Positions 22,630 through 34,700 of a stretch of 64,000 nucleotides of DNA are shown here, in pieces (position 1 is the stretch's first letter; each line of letters starts with the position of its first letter). Origin of the DNA: Aptenodytes patagonicus (Eukaryota; Chordata; Aves; Sphenisciformes; Spheniscidae); assembly GCF_965638725.1 (NCBI RefSeq), contig NC_134974.1, positions 1,944,143 through 2,008,142 on the forward strand. Reading direction: 5' to 3'. Under the pieces are notes generated by a model. It worked only from the letters and a program-made list of their open reading frames with translations, did not search any database and was not told the DNA's origin. A program made the translations under genes and the position numbers.

Positions 22630-23782
22630 CGGGGACAGGCTGTGAGGGGAGCGGGGCGCGGGTCCGGCCCCCGGTTCCGGCGGGACTCACCTCCCGTCCC
22701 TCCGGCGTCGAGAAGTCGAGGAGCTCCAGGTCGGCGTCGCTCTCCAGGGGGCCGGTCGAGGTCCTGGAGGGTCCCGTTCACCCGGGCCACCAGCGCCGCC
22801 TCCGCCAGGCCCCCCCTGCGGGGACACCCCGGGGGGACACACACACCGTGGGGACACTGTGGGAACCCCGTGGGACCCCGTGGGGACCATAGGGCAAGTG
22901 TGGGGACGCCATGGGGACCCTATGGGGACACCGTGGGGACCCTGGGGACGCCACGGGGACCATAGGGCCAGTGTGGGGACACCGTGGGGACACTGCGGGG
23001 ACCCTGGGGGGACAGCAGGGACTATAGGGTCAGTGTGGGGATCCCGGGGACCTCGCAGGGACCATAGGGCCAGTGTGGGGATGCCATGGGGACCCTATGG
23101 GGACGCTGTGGGGACCCTGGGGGGGACAGCGGGGACTATAGGGTGTGGGGACCCTGCGGGGACACCGTGGGGACGCCATGGGGACCCTATGGGGACGCTG
23201 TGGGGACCCTGGGGACCCCGTGGGGACCCTGGGGGGACAGCAGGGACACCGTGGGGACCCCGCGGGGACCACAGGCCAGCGTGGGGATGCCATGGGGGAC
23301 CCTGGGGGACCCCGCGGGGACCTCGGCCGGGGAGGGGGCCCGCACGTACCCCAGCTGCGCGGCCACCTGGAAGGGGGTGGTCTGCTGGGCCCGGCCGGGC
23401 AGGAGGCCGCCCCCGGGCAGGGCGATGCGGATGGGGGTCCCCGGGGGGGGCGGCCGGTGCCGGCCCCGGTCCCGGTTCCATCCCGCCGCTCCCGCAGCTG
23501 CTGGAAGAGCCGGAGGCGCTCGGAGAGGCGGGGGTCCGGGCCGGAGACCTGGGGACGGGGCAGGGGTCACCGCGGGGTCACCGCGGGGTCACCGCGGGGT
23601 CGGGACGCCCGGGTCCCCTTGGGAGCGCGAGGGTGCCGGCGGGTAGAGGCGGGCAGGGGGGAGGGGGGGGACCCGGGGGGGGGTGCGGGGGGGTGGGGGT
23701 GGGGGTTGGGCGGTCCCGAGCGCACCCGGTGTCGGCGCGGGGCCCCCGCGAAGAGCAGCCGCCCCCGGCGCGCGGACGGCAT
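17698..23782 (-). CDS. TARS2: Mitochondrial threonyl-tRNA synthetase (3' end lost in gap)
   Basis: Charges mitochondrial tRNA-Thr. Exons are 23726-23782, 23350-23548, 22691-22815, 22420-22542, 22213-22330, 21721-21785, 21519-21596, 21274-21420, 21058-21156, 20636-20802, 20386-20547, 20154-20292, 18848-18925, 18641-18741, 18442-18537, 17971-18043, and a partial exon 17698-17724. About 618 codons are present; roughly 85 C-terminal residues of the anticodon-binding domain are missing. An N-terminal TGS-like domain (IRIALPGG) is followed by the editing domain, then the class II core: [50 protein letters not shown] and [12 protein letters not shown]. The catalytic zinc ligands Cys, His, His are present. 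The editing HxxxH reads RSGAC. Phase fails in exons 2, 3, 4, 7, 11 and 12, mostly at C/G homopolymers, which suggests sequence errors over decay. The start is the first Met of exon 1. Confidence 0.85.
17735..17965. repeat. G-rich tandem repeat in TARS2 intron 16
   Basis: Plus-strand units of the form GGGGATGGGGGGGACACG, repeated irregularly in the intron between the exons at 17971 and 17724. It is prone to G-quadruplex formation and adjoins the gap. Confidence 0.7.
18309..18416. repeat. Fold-back inverted copy of TARS2 exon 13-intron 13 junction
   Basis: A perfect hairpin, left arm 18360-18385 and right arm 18391-18416 (26 bp each), with a 5-nt loop TGGAG. The arms match intron 13 sequence at 18788-18812. 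The stretch just left of the hairpin (18315-18344, plus strand) matches the minus-strand end of exon 13 and its donor, with CCTTTTACAGCCCCAAGG against CCTTTTACGGCCCCAAGG. The block is therefore an inverted partial duplication of a junction 0.5 kb away, sitting in intron 15. Confidence 0.85.
18955..20130. repeat. 1.2-kb minisatellite in TARS2 intron 12
   Basis: Tandem units close to GGGGACGCGACGCAG (about 15 bp) on the plus strand. A variant containing GGACGTCTAGGCACGACG recurs at about 19194, 19260, 19352, 19404 and 19485, giving an irregular 50-90 bp higher-order pattern. Units become more diverged towards 20130. The array fills nearly the whole intron between exons 13 and 12. Confidence 0.9.
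21184..21228. repeat. 45-bp near-perfect palindrome in TARS2 intron 8
   Basis: The arms TTACTGGGGGG...CGCCGGCGG and its reverse complement meet without a spacer at 21206/21207; they differ by one extra G and one base. It lies between exons 9 and 8. Confidence 0.85.
21800..22075. repeat. Tandem repeat in TARS2 intron 5
   Basis: Irregular plus-strand units of the form GGTGACAGTGGCACGGGTGACACCGAGG with GGGGACACC blocks, between exons 6 and 5. Two larger copies of about 100 bp (around 21815-21910 and 22010-22070) share the same order of motifs. Confidence 0.7.
22596..22627. repeat. (AC)16 microsatellite in TARS2 intron 3
   Basis: Sixteen perfect AC units between TARS2 exons 4 and 3. Confidence 0.95.
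22825..23335. repeat. Minisatellite in TARS2 intron 2
   Basis: About 500 bp of plus-strand units such as TGGGGACACCGTGGGGACC and CATGGGGACCCTATGGGG. There is a 12-bp basic period and longer blocks of about 48-100 bp that recur (compare 22900-22975 with 23075-23150). It fills the intron between exons 3 and 2. Confidence 0.85.
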
Positions 23783-24420
23783 GGCGGCAGGCCCCGCCCC
23801 TTCCGCCGCCGGCCGGAAGCCGGCGTCCGTCCGTCCCCTCCCCGCGGGGGCGGGGGCCAAGGGGCGGAGTCCCCGCCCAGAGGCGGGGCCGGGCGCGGGC
23901 TCGTCCCTCCCAGGGGCGGGACCGGGATCCCCGCCCAGGGGCGGGGCCGGGCGCCTGGGTCCCGCCCCCTCCGCCTCCGTCCGGCGGGAGCGGCGCGTGC
24001 GGCCTCAGCCTCGTCCTCGCCCGTGTCCCCCCCGTTCCCCCCCCCCTCCCCCCCGGGGAGGTCGCGTTGGACTCGCCCACCCGTGGGGAAACCCCGCGGT
24101 CCCGGCGCGGGTAGGACGGGAACCACGGGCGGGGGGGGGGGGACACGGGACGGACCGGGACCCCCTCACGGCGCGCCTCGGGGCCCCCGGCGTTCCCGCA
24201 GCCCCCGGTGTCCGCAGAGGAACGGGGGTGTGTGTTGTGTGTGGGGGGGGTGTGTGTTCAGCCAGCGCCGAGCCCCCGCCTCGGTGCGAGGCCCGACCGG
24301 CCCCGCGGGGTCGGGAGAGGGGAAGGAGAAGCCGCCCCCCCCCCCCCCGGCCGGGGATCCCCTCGGGGCTGAGGTGACCGAGACCCACCCGGGCGCACGC
24401 GGGAAAGAAAGGACCCGCCA
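23783..24420. promoter_or_regulatory. TARS2: TARS2 promoter and RPRD2-TARS2 intergenic segment
   Basis: CpG-rich DNA directly upstream of the TARS2 ATG, with a GCCGGAAGCCGG ETS-like element at about 23811-23822 and repeated GGGGCGGGGCC Sp1-like boxes at 23870-23960. Exact start site not determinable. A G/C-rich stretch with GT runs at 24225-24260 follows, up to the A/T-rich RPRD2 3' end. Confidence 0.5.
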
Positions 24421-24429
24421 CCTTCTCGT

Positions 24430-25722
24430 TTTTGTAATTTTTATGTAGATATTTAACCCTACACCTTTATCAAACATATATGATGGGTTTCTAGCAACTA
24501 AAAACAAAAACCAAAACAACAACAACAACAACAAAAAAAAACCAAAACAAAAAAAAAAAAACCCCAAAACCCAAAACCCCAAACGGGAAAAAAAAAAAAA
24601 AAAAAAAAAATCAAGTAAAATCCCAACTTCATATAAAAGCCGCCGGGGCGGCTGCGGGGCGGCCCTGGGCGGGGGGGGGGGGGGGGGGGGGCAGCGCCCC
24701 GAGCCCCCCGCGGGCTCCGTCTGCGCGTTTTGAACGATCCGAGAGATGGAATTAAAAAGTGATTATTATATACACACACGTAGAAAGTCAACAGTGTTCC
24801 CGGGGGGTGGGAGCGGGGGGAAACACACCCCTCCCCCCAAAAAAAAGAAAAAACCAAACAAACAAAAAAAAAACCCAAAAAACCCCAAAATAAACCAAAA
24901 ACCAACCAACGGACGACAGGTTTTTCCCGAGGCGGGGGGGTGGGGTGGGGGGGGACAGGCTGGGGGACCCCTCCGGGGCGCCGGGAGCCAAACAGTCCGG
25001 CCGGCGGGCGCAGAGCTCGTCGTAGGGTGGGTGGGTGGGTGATGTTTTTTTTTTTTTTTTTGCCTTTTTTTTCTTTTTTGGTGGTTTTCGCCAGCTGGAG
25101 GGGGAGCGGCGAGGGTGGCTGCAGAGGAAGGCACCGGGGGGGGGGGGGGGGGGATAATGGGGGGGGTGCGGGGGGGTGTCTCTGCCACCGCTTGGACCCT
25201 TCGCTCCTCCCTGCGGTGGCGATTTGGTAACGGGCTAAAAACACACCATCCCAACAGCACGCTTCATCTTGCCCTTTTGGGTTTTTTTTTTTTAGGGTTT
25301 GGTTTTTTTTTTTCCTCCTTTTTTTGTTTGTTTTTTTTTTTTTTTTGTTTGTTTGTTTGTTTGTTTCCTTCAACTCTTTAAACTACTCCTGGAAGTTTTT
25401 ATTTCAACAGCAACGCTGCTTTCTTTCCGTTAAAACTTTTTTTTTTCCTCTCCTTTTTTTTCTTTTTTTTTTTTTTTTCCTCTCCTAGTCTCGCACCAAC
25501 TGTGTGGGCTTGGGAAATAACCCCCCCTCCCCCCCAAAAAAAATTAAAAAAAAAAAAAATATATGCAGAACATTTAATTTAGGAGAAGGTTATGGGGCTC
25601 TCGAGGGAAAGAAAAGGACCAAAAGAAAAAAAAAAAAAAAGTATGGAAAAACCAAGTGAAAGCGCTACTCCGCTGCTCTCTACAGCGTCCGGATGCCTTC
25701 GCTCGGGAGCTGGGCGTCTGCT
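24430..25722 (-). other. RPRD2: RPRD2 3' UTR (probable extent)
   Basis: Between the RPRD2 stop and the next CpG-rich promoter the sequence turns abruptly A/T-rich, as expected for a long 3' UTR. A canonical AATAAA (25398-25403, minus) could end a short form about 325 nt after the stop. A variant GATAAA at 24466-24471 near the end of the A/T-rich block could end a long form. Poly-T/GTTT tracts (25040-25510, plus) and A/C-rich tracts (24500-24620 and 24835-24915) are present. Confidence 0.55.
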
Positions 25723-28700
25723 TCAGTACCTGGGGGGGAAGAAGGGGCGTTTCGGGGCGAAGAAGGGGGACCCCCTCCCGAAGGGCGGCCGGGGCCTTTT
25801 CAGGCTATGGAAGGGGTCTCTGCTTACGAAGGGCTCTCGCGGCCTGAATTCGGCCCGGGGGGTCCTGACCAGCACCCCGCCGCGGCTCCCGCCGTCCCTG
25901 TGAGCGGGGGGGCCCAGGCCGCGGGCCGCCCCCAGCTGCTCCCTGGAGAGGGGGGTCAGACCCACGGCCTCGCGGGTGCGGGACAGGGGGGCTGCGGCGT
26001 GGTCCCGCTGTTGGGGCTGGGCCACCGGCTCCCGGGGTCCGGCGTGCACGGCGAAATGCTCCTTCATCGTCCCTTGGTGGATGGTACCGTGCTCCTTGGG
26101 GAAGGCGCCGGCGCCGTGCTCCACCGCCATGGGGGGTGGCGCGGGGAAGGGGACGCCGCCGTGTTCCCCGGCCGGCGGCGGTTGGGCGGGGAAGGGGACG
26201 CCGGCGTGCTCCCCGGGGACGGGGGGCGGCGGGGGCGTGGGGAAGGGGACCCCGGCGTGCTCCACGGAGGGAGGCGGGGGGACGCCGTGGGGCAGCGAGA
26301 GCGGAGCGGAGGTTTCCTTCGAGAAGGGGTTGGCGTGATCCACCGACGGCATGCGGGGAGGGACCGAGTGATCCCTCGGGAACAGGCTGCCGTGGTCCTT
26401 GGGGGGGCGGCGGGGGGCCCGGCGGGCGGACCCACCGGGTCCCGCTGGAAGGGAGTCCCGTGCTCGATGGGAGGCGGCGCGAGGGGCGGCGGCGGCGGCA
26501 TGTGGTGCTCGAAAGCGGGGCTGAAGTTATTTGTTCGGAAGTTGTTGACGCTCTCCTGGAAGGGCGGCACGTGCTCCTTGTACGGCGCCGGGAAGCCGCC
26601 CATGCCGGGCAGCTCCGACGTGCCCGAGGGCCCGTTGTCGAAGGCGTTCCCGCCGCTGCTCATCTCGAACCACCCCGCCGCTCGGCTCGCCTCTCGCCCG
26701 TGTCCTCTGTTCCCCTTCCCCAGAACCCGGATGGACTCCACGGTCTGGATGGGCTCTCCCGACATCCCCCTGCTCGAGGCGTTGTGGTAACCCAGCGTTT
26801 CGATGGGGGCCCCTTTCTCCTCGGTGCTGTCGGGCAAGTCCAAGCAGGAGGAGGAGACCCTGGTCTCTATGCGGTAGTGCTCCTCCTGCGGCTGCGGCTC
26901 TCCCTTGGGAGCTCCGGCTGGGCCGTGGCCGGACAAGCTCACCCCCTCGCCGGAGCCACTTTTGGAAATCTGGCCAAAATGCTTCTCCTCGGAGGGCTTA
27001 CGGGAGGCGTTTTTGAGCATGTTCTTGAACTCGATGGTCGACGTGGCGGAAATGGAAGAACCCAACGATTTCTCCACGCTTGCCGCGGGCGCTCTGCCCG
27101 CCGGGCTGGAGAGGGCGTTTTGAGAAGAGAAAAGCGAGCGGTGGGGAATCGAGTGGGGCGAGTCCGGGTATTGCTTCTGCGAGAGGCCAGAGTGCACCAC
27201 CGATTTCGGTAAGTTGTTGTGATTGGAGTCCGGCGTGAAAAACACGTCGTTCTTGCCGGGCGAAGGGGAGCCGTCCGAGGTGGAGTCGTTTCCCCTGAGG
27301 CCGTAGCTCCCGTACATCCCTGGAGACGACGCCAGCGGGTCGCAGCTCTCGCTCTGATCGAGAATAGACCTCATCGACTGAGGGAAGGACGACTTCACGC
27401 CAAACTCCTGCGATCTTTGACCGTAGCTGGACAGGACCGGCTGGTACTCTGCAGCTTCAGAGAGTTTACTCGATTTCAAGATAGACTTGGCGGGCTTCTT
27501 CTCCAGGTTTAGCATGGCCGACGGCGGCGGCCCGGAGTAATCGAAGTCGCGGTAATCTTCGTCTTCTTGAAAAGAGGTGTCCGGGTAAAACTTCTCCTGG
27601 GAGGAGTCCATTAACGAGGAGGGTATCTCCATGCTGTCTGCAGACTGCTTGTACAGGCCGGCCGGAGACTCTCTGCCGAGGCCGAAGGGCCGGTAGGCGT
27701 GCACGGAATTGGAAAGTTCTTGGGGATATCCGTCGTCCCGGCTCTGAAGAGGTGACCTCGTGCTGCTGGGAGTAGAAGAACCGGGGCTCATGATTTTCGA
27801 CAGAAGGGAGATAGTGTCGACGTTGCTCGATGTCGGCTTATCCATCATCTCGTCCTGGGTGGGCGTCCCACTTCGCTCATCGCGCACCGGTGTTCCGTCC
27901 ACATTGTCCATGGAAGTGCTGGTAGGACCACGCTGGAAGTCAGACGCGTGACTTTCCGTTGCGATGCTGGACCCTAAGCTGCTGAGAATTGGAATATTCA
28001 AGTTCAGACCGCTGAAGCCGGGATTTCCCTTCAAGAAATTGTGTATCTTCATCTCCAGGCTCGGAGAAGGGGGCTCCGATTCCAGCTTCGCTTTTGAAAT
28101 TTCGGAGGATTGACCCAGTGAGGTTTCTGTTGGCAAAAGGGAAGAAGGACTGGTAGGGTGAGAACTGGAAAATCCCAGGGAATTGGCTGGCGGCTTAAAA
28201 CTGGAGCTTGACAGCCCTGGGGTATGTCCAACGGGAGCCTTATTAACTGAAGTTGAGGAAACCTCAGCAGTAGACGAGTTCGGAGAATAACCAAAGCTTT
28301 TGGATATAAAGGACTGAGTATTGGAAGGAACGTTCCTCCCCTTCACGCAAGGAACAGTGGTGTTGGCTGGCGAGGCCGAAGTGCTCTGCGACGCAGTTTC
28401 GCTTGACTGAACGGTATTTCCAGCAACACTCTGAAGTAAGGATGACAAACCTGGAAAAAAAGAACGCTGCGCTCAGATATTCAGGTAAGAGGCAAGTCAA
28501 CTCGAGCCGCTGCCAAGGGAAAGGTTTCGGCAGACGTCGTTCCTTAAAACGACTTCAGGTTTTAGCCAGGAAAATGACTGGATTTTGCTGCATTACTATT
28601 GTCGTTAGCACCCACCGAGGTGCAAGCTTTTGCCAGAGGCTCAGATCGATCCGTACATATAAATTACAACATACATCTGAATAAGCTGGGTAATAACTCA

Positions 28701-31700
28701 CCCTGGCTTTGTAGCCAGGCGTAAAAAAAAAAGCCAACCAAACCACTGCACTGCTGACCAGGGTTACACATGCAAGGTGCAGAAGCAGGAGCAGCACCTC
28801 TGGGAAGCTTTCTGCTCTGAAAAAAGCGCTCTCAGAAGCACGGGGGAAACCACAAAGACCTCTCGGTCTCCCGTCCCGTTCAGTGCCCTTCCACGAAGTG
28901 TTCTGGATAAGTGCGCTTCGGTCACGGCAAAAGTACGAAGATGGACAGAAAAGTAATAAAACTCACGGGTCCGTAACACGTCTGCTACCTGAGGAAAAGT
29001 CACCTGGCGTTCGCCAAAGACTTAATACAGTCCCAAAGGAGTTTTTCTCCCTTCATTTTCGCTTTAGGCTAAGCCCAGCAGCACGTTTCAGCGCGGCCAC
29101 CGCCATCAACTACACAGTTAGCCACTCCCTCAAGACCCACTCCGGTACCTTGCAATGCTGGTGCAGTCTGAGTCTGGGTTTTGGAGAGAGCAGACAAAAT
29201 ACTTTCAGGAGTTATTTCAACTTTGGAGAGAATATTTGCTAACGGATTTGAAGGAGCAGACGGAGTCCCCATGACAGGAGTCTTCAGGCCACTAGCAAGA
29301 GCTGTTGGGCTCGTCGGGGTTCCCGGAGAAGGTCTCGAGGCAGGACTGACACCTAGGACGGAAGCACACACCACTCACTCACGTTGCTTCGTGAACGGAA
29401 GCTTTTTTTTTTTTTTTTGGCTCAAGTTTTCCACAGATGCAACTGCAGCAGAGCCCCACTGAGCGTGAGCAAGGAGAGGCTCACGAAGCCGACAGCCGTG
29501 TGTCAGAGACTGAGCCAGATCTCTTAAGTAGTAACTCATTCGTGTTTATTTTGAGACAATTAAAGCTTCAAAAGATTACAAAACAAAACTCCATTGTTAG
29601 CTCCATTAACCAAACACCTGGGCTAGCACCGCTTCAGCACTCACCTGTATTTTTCATTACGGAAGTTAAACTGCTAAGAATGGAGCTGATCTTTGCCAGG
29701 TCCACGTTGGCCAGGTTGGGCAACGCAAGCGCTGGCGACGGAGGGACAGGCGGCGCGCTCGCCGCCTTCGGAGCCGGAGGAGTCGGAGGAGTCTGAGCAG
29801 GTGTCGTCACCGTCGCCGAAGTTGTGCCTGCTGCAGCAGTAGACGGCACCGCTTTGGGGACGCTTTCAGGCTTCGCGGGTGCCGAAGCTGGAGCAGCCTG
29901 CTTCTCCTTCCTCTCTTCCACTTGAGGGAGAACAAGACCAGAACCGTCACTCTGAGCAACCTGACCTAGTGGAAGATGTCCCTGCCCACGGCAGGGGGGC
30001 CGGGACCAGACGCCCTTCAAAAGGTCCCTTCCAACCCAAACCCTTCTGTCATTCTCTATCCCCGAAGGCGTTTCAACGGGATCCTCATCTGACCCCGGTT
30101 AAGGGCACGTTAGGTCCGATTCCCGCAGGCTACGTAAAAACGTTATTTCGATGAGTGGTTTGGGAGGTGGCAACAATCACGGCTGGATCGGGACTTCCCT
30201 GCTTGTGTCAGGGGACTGGGGCAGGAGATCGAAACCCAACAGCGCCGATCCGCAGCCCAACAAGGGCTTTGCGCATCCGCTACATCCCAAACGGGGCTTG
30301 AAAGGGCCGTTTTGTCTCGATCCAATTTCTACACAATTACTCTGCTGCTCCCGCAGAACGTACCGATAATTTTAGACGTATCATCCTCCACATCAGAGAG
30401 CTCCATGTCTTCCACATCCCGATTATCCGTCACGGGCTCCGGAGATAGTGTCTTGCGGCTTCCAACCACCGGAGACCGGGAGTTATCCTCCTCCCCCATC
30501 CCCTGAAAAGGGGACTCGGAGCCCGTCGGAGATGGGGCGTCCATACTTGGAGAAGGGACGGGAGACTCCTCCGGATCAGGAAGCGTCGCTTTCAACTGGT
30601 CTAGCTTTTTCTTTAGATTGCTCACTCGATTAGCAAATGTTTTATAAGCCTAAGAAAGAAAGGACGTCGGACTGAGCACCTTTTATAGGAAGAGAGCATG
30701 CCTCTATCGCTTCCCTAACCGAAGTAACGCACAGCCTTAGAAAACCACTTCGAATTACCTGTCCCCTGCAGCGAGAAGTCTGCAGTAAGAACTCAGCTTT
30801 TCAGTGCGACTTGCAGAGCAAGGGCCACAAAAAAAGGGGAAGAGAAAACCTTTTTCCGATGACTTGAAACAATTTTCATGGAAAAAAAAAAAAAATTAAC
30901 AAATACGCTGCCAGTTTGGGGTTTTTTTTTGGTAGGGTTGGGGGGGTTTGGTTGTTTTTACAATGCTTTACCGAATTCTTTCTTCGTTTGTTCATCTAGT
31001 TTGCACGCTGATCACAATTTGTGCAGTTTCTAGAATTTAGAATTTGTTAAGACTAACCGTAATTTTGGCCCCCGTTTAAAAATGCAGAAGGGCTACAAAA
31101 TTCCAGCAACACACAAGAACTGAGCTCCCGACCCATGGATTTTTGTAGCGTCTCCTTTTCTTACCCGGCACCTCAACTCTGCTCTCTTTTGAGAGAGAGT
31201 CTGTACAACAATCGCGCCAAACCTCTCCATTTGTGAATAGCGAGATGATGCGTTTTCTAGCCTCTGGGATGCTTAGCAAACGCAGGCGGACATCGGTCCG
31301 CCCGAGGAGGATCGAGGAAAAGTATACTTACATTTGCTACCACCTTGACTTCTTTATACTGCGCTTCATAAAATATACCGGCGTTCTCCAGGGCTTCAGT
31401 GAGAGAGGGGCCATTTTTCACTTGCTTGTCTAAGCCATTTACAAACTCTTCCAGCTTTGAACTTGCTTCTTCAAACTCCTTGGAGAACTTCTTTCCTCCT
31501 GTTTTGTCTGCAAGGAGATAAGGACCGCGGAAATAAGCTGCCATCGGCCAAACGGGAAATCAGCTCTCGGAAGCGCGTCCTCAACAGCAGCAACCGGGAC
31601 GTTCAGACAACAGACACGTTGTCTGTTCACGCCGTACACTCCCCAGACCGCCCCGTCCACCCGTCGGTATCCATCGAAAAAAAGAGGCCAAGTTGCTAGC

Positions 31701-34700
31701 AACAAGTTTTTCAACTCGTTATTAGTGATAAATAAGTTCAAGACACAGAAGCGTAAAACTTTACTCTTTCGACTACCCAGAGAGCGTACTCTCACTTTGG
31801 AAGAGGCAAAAATCTCGAGTGCTCTCTTCCCTTCGTTACCACATTCCAAGGGTTCCTAACATCATCGGGGTTCACAACACCGACGAGTTACCACGACCGT
31901 GAACCTTCTCAAAGACTGCAGTCACGGATTACCAAGCACAGCTAGGGCTACCTGCAGTTTTACAACTAAATTGCCTGTTAATACGGCTCAGCGTAACTCA
32001 GTTCATTTACCCCTAACACGCGCTGCTTGCTGTTGCACTCACAGTTGGCATTCTCAAACTGAAGCTATTGATGGATGCCTTAATTAACTTAAATCCGAAA
32101 TTATTTAAGGAGTTCTGAGCACATTAAGAACAATGCACGTTCCAATGATATACGAGGGCGTGTTTGAATAGTACAAAATACATCTTCATCACTTCTGCTT
32201 TGCTTGAGCTCTGTATCCGCGGGTTTCTACGAACAGGTTCAAATTAACAGAGGTTTTGGGCTCCTGCTTGGTGGTTCTTAACTGCGCTTTGAAATTTTGG
32301 CGTTTTACAGACACAGTCTGGTTTCTGGTCTAAGGCTCAACAGAACCGAGGAGCTCCTACAACTGTTAGGGTACCTCATTTGCACCTCCTTCAATTACGT
32401 CGGGTTTCGTACGTTATACGCTGTCTTTACCTTTTAAGCATTTAAGTGTTTCAGTGCTGCACACATCCACTCTCATAGTGGAAAGCTGCTTCTCTTTCAG
32501 TTCTATCTGGTCTTCCGAGCGCTTGTATAACAGCAATTCATCAATGAGAGACTGTGGCTGGGGGGAAAAAAAAAAAAAAAAAATCAAACAAGAAAAGCAT
32601 CCTCATCACATTCCGCGGGAGAGAAGCCCTGCTGCACAGAGCTGACAGCACAGGCCTGCTTCAGCCACAAACAACGCCCCGGTTCAAGACCGTTTCCGAA
32701 GGCAGAAACGGCCCGTGCGGATCTCTGGATTTTCAACCTCAAGTCAAACAGATCAGCGGACTCGGGCTCAGGCAGCGGCTGGAATCCTACAAGTCTCCTG
32801 GCTACGATGGTTAAGAGCAGGGACAGGCCTTTTTTATTTTCTTTTTTAACTCCACCAGTGCCCATGCATTTCGTTAACACACCGCACTCCTTTGGGGGAC
32901 CTAATTTAGATAAATTTCTTGCCACCAACTCCTCAGCCACCCGAAACTCCTCCTTCAGCGCCATCCGTAACAGCCAGCCCCTCTTTAAGCGTAGGACCCG
33001 TGGATTTCACGCGGCTCCGGAGAAGGCAAACTGCTCTCTTGTACGAGGTTACCCCAAATGAAAACCAGTGTTTCCGTGGGGAGCCTCCGCGCCGCTCCGA
33101 CTGCTTTCCAGCTGCCTCGTTGTGCGTAACAGCGCACGGAAGGGGCGGCAGCCCTAACAAAACCCACAACTGAAACGTCTAGGAGGCATTACATGCCAAG
33201 GAACAAAAAGACACCGAGCACTAGAGCTTCCCACCAAGCTTACGCTGCCGGTGGACGTAAGCAACACTAAAGCCACAGCCCAAGGACGGAGGTTAGCGCA
33301 ACGGAATATTTCCACTTGCAGACTTACTCTGAATTCGGCAACGATCTTGGACTTCAAAGCAGCTTTCGGGTTTGTGGATGCTGTTGGAATAAAGAAAAAG
33401 TATGAAGAAACCAAGGAACTACACCCCGACTAAAAGTAAGTCACAAAAGGCAGTTCTAATAAAAAGATATTTTAACATAATTCAACAGAAGGCTCGCAGG
33501 CTGTTGTTACTCATTACGTTTTCCCCTCCACACAGATGTCCCTCAATGCTCTGGGCTTTCCATTAGCTAAACAGGACACGGTCACGTGCAGCCAGATTGT
33601 GACTGAGGTCAACAAATTATACTATGGCTTTTTATGGGTTTTTTTTGAACGCGCTATAAAAAAAGTTTACTGTGCCTACCTTTTCCAGCTCTACCGTTGG
33701 GACGACAAGTCCCTGCAAGGGTCGATCTAACAGCCTTACCCAGTGAGTTTATACCTCTCTACAAGGTGGTCAATGTTATTTCCTAAGTGCCAGACTCAGA
33801 GCTGACAGACGCAGCCCAGCGTTTCCTTCGGACGGGGTCTCCCTTCGGTACTTACTAGGCCTAACCACGCTCTCAACTTAAAAACTCTTACACCTCTATT
33901 CTGACATCTTATTAACAGAGCGGGAGGAACGAATCCCGCTGTCAAGAGACACTAAATCCATTGGTTTCTGGACAAAACAGGAGAAACATCTGGTAAGAAG
34001 CAAAATGCTAAACCCTTCATCCGTGCTGAATATAGCACCTTTTTGTTTGGGAAAGCAGCTTGTGATGTTAAGCCAAGTAATAAACGCTTCCAAACTCTTT
34101 TGTTAACCTTTTGATCTCAGCACTTGTACAGGCGGGCGCACGCCACATCTTACACCTAACGTTCCACCATCTCGCTTTACGGACCATTCAAGGCTTTAGC
34201 GTGTAATGAGATTAGTAAGATCGGTATATTATAAATGCATTTCCTGCTAGACTGCACTCCCGGTACTGTCGGACGCCAGAGTTCATTATCTGCACTGCCA
34301 GCTTCCAGTTTTCTTTTATCCTAGCACCTAGTTTGCTGTTGAAGATGTGTTCCTGAGCACGAAGGTACTGTCCACCTCCTGCTGCCAAAGCACAGGGTTC
34401 TGTCTGTCTTCTCTCCATCTCTGAATAGTCTAACGCCAGTTTCCAAGAGGTTCCACCAGCTCTTTCCTCTACTGTTCATAACCTCTGCTCTCATAAAGAT
34501 ATATGTGGGTTTTTTTTTTTTCCATACTTCATTCCTTTAAAAAGTGGTTCTCTAGCAACAACTCCTTGGTGCTTTACATATTAGTCTGTAAGGAGCTTTA
34601 CAAGCCTGGAAGACGCATGCTGGCTCATGTTTTAGTCCAGGTACTTTGCTCGGTTTGGGCTAGCCTTTCTTCTGTTCCTCAAGAAGGCAATTTCTATATT

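Noticed and set aside
24470-25560. Poly-A/poly-T tracts as a SINE tail or processed pseudogene
   Set aside because: No gene-like or tRNA-like body adjoins the tracts, and they fit a low-complexity RPRD2 3' UTR.
30130-30345. Second CR1 fragment after the one at 29955-30060
   Set aside because: Weak GGCTGGATCGGGACTTCCC-like similarity only; too little to support a retroposon call.
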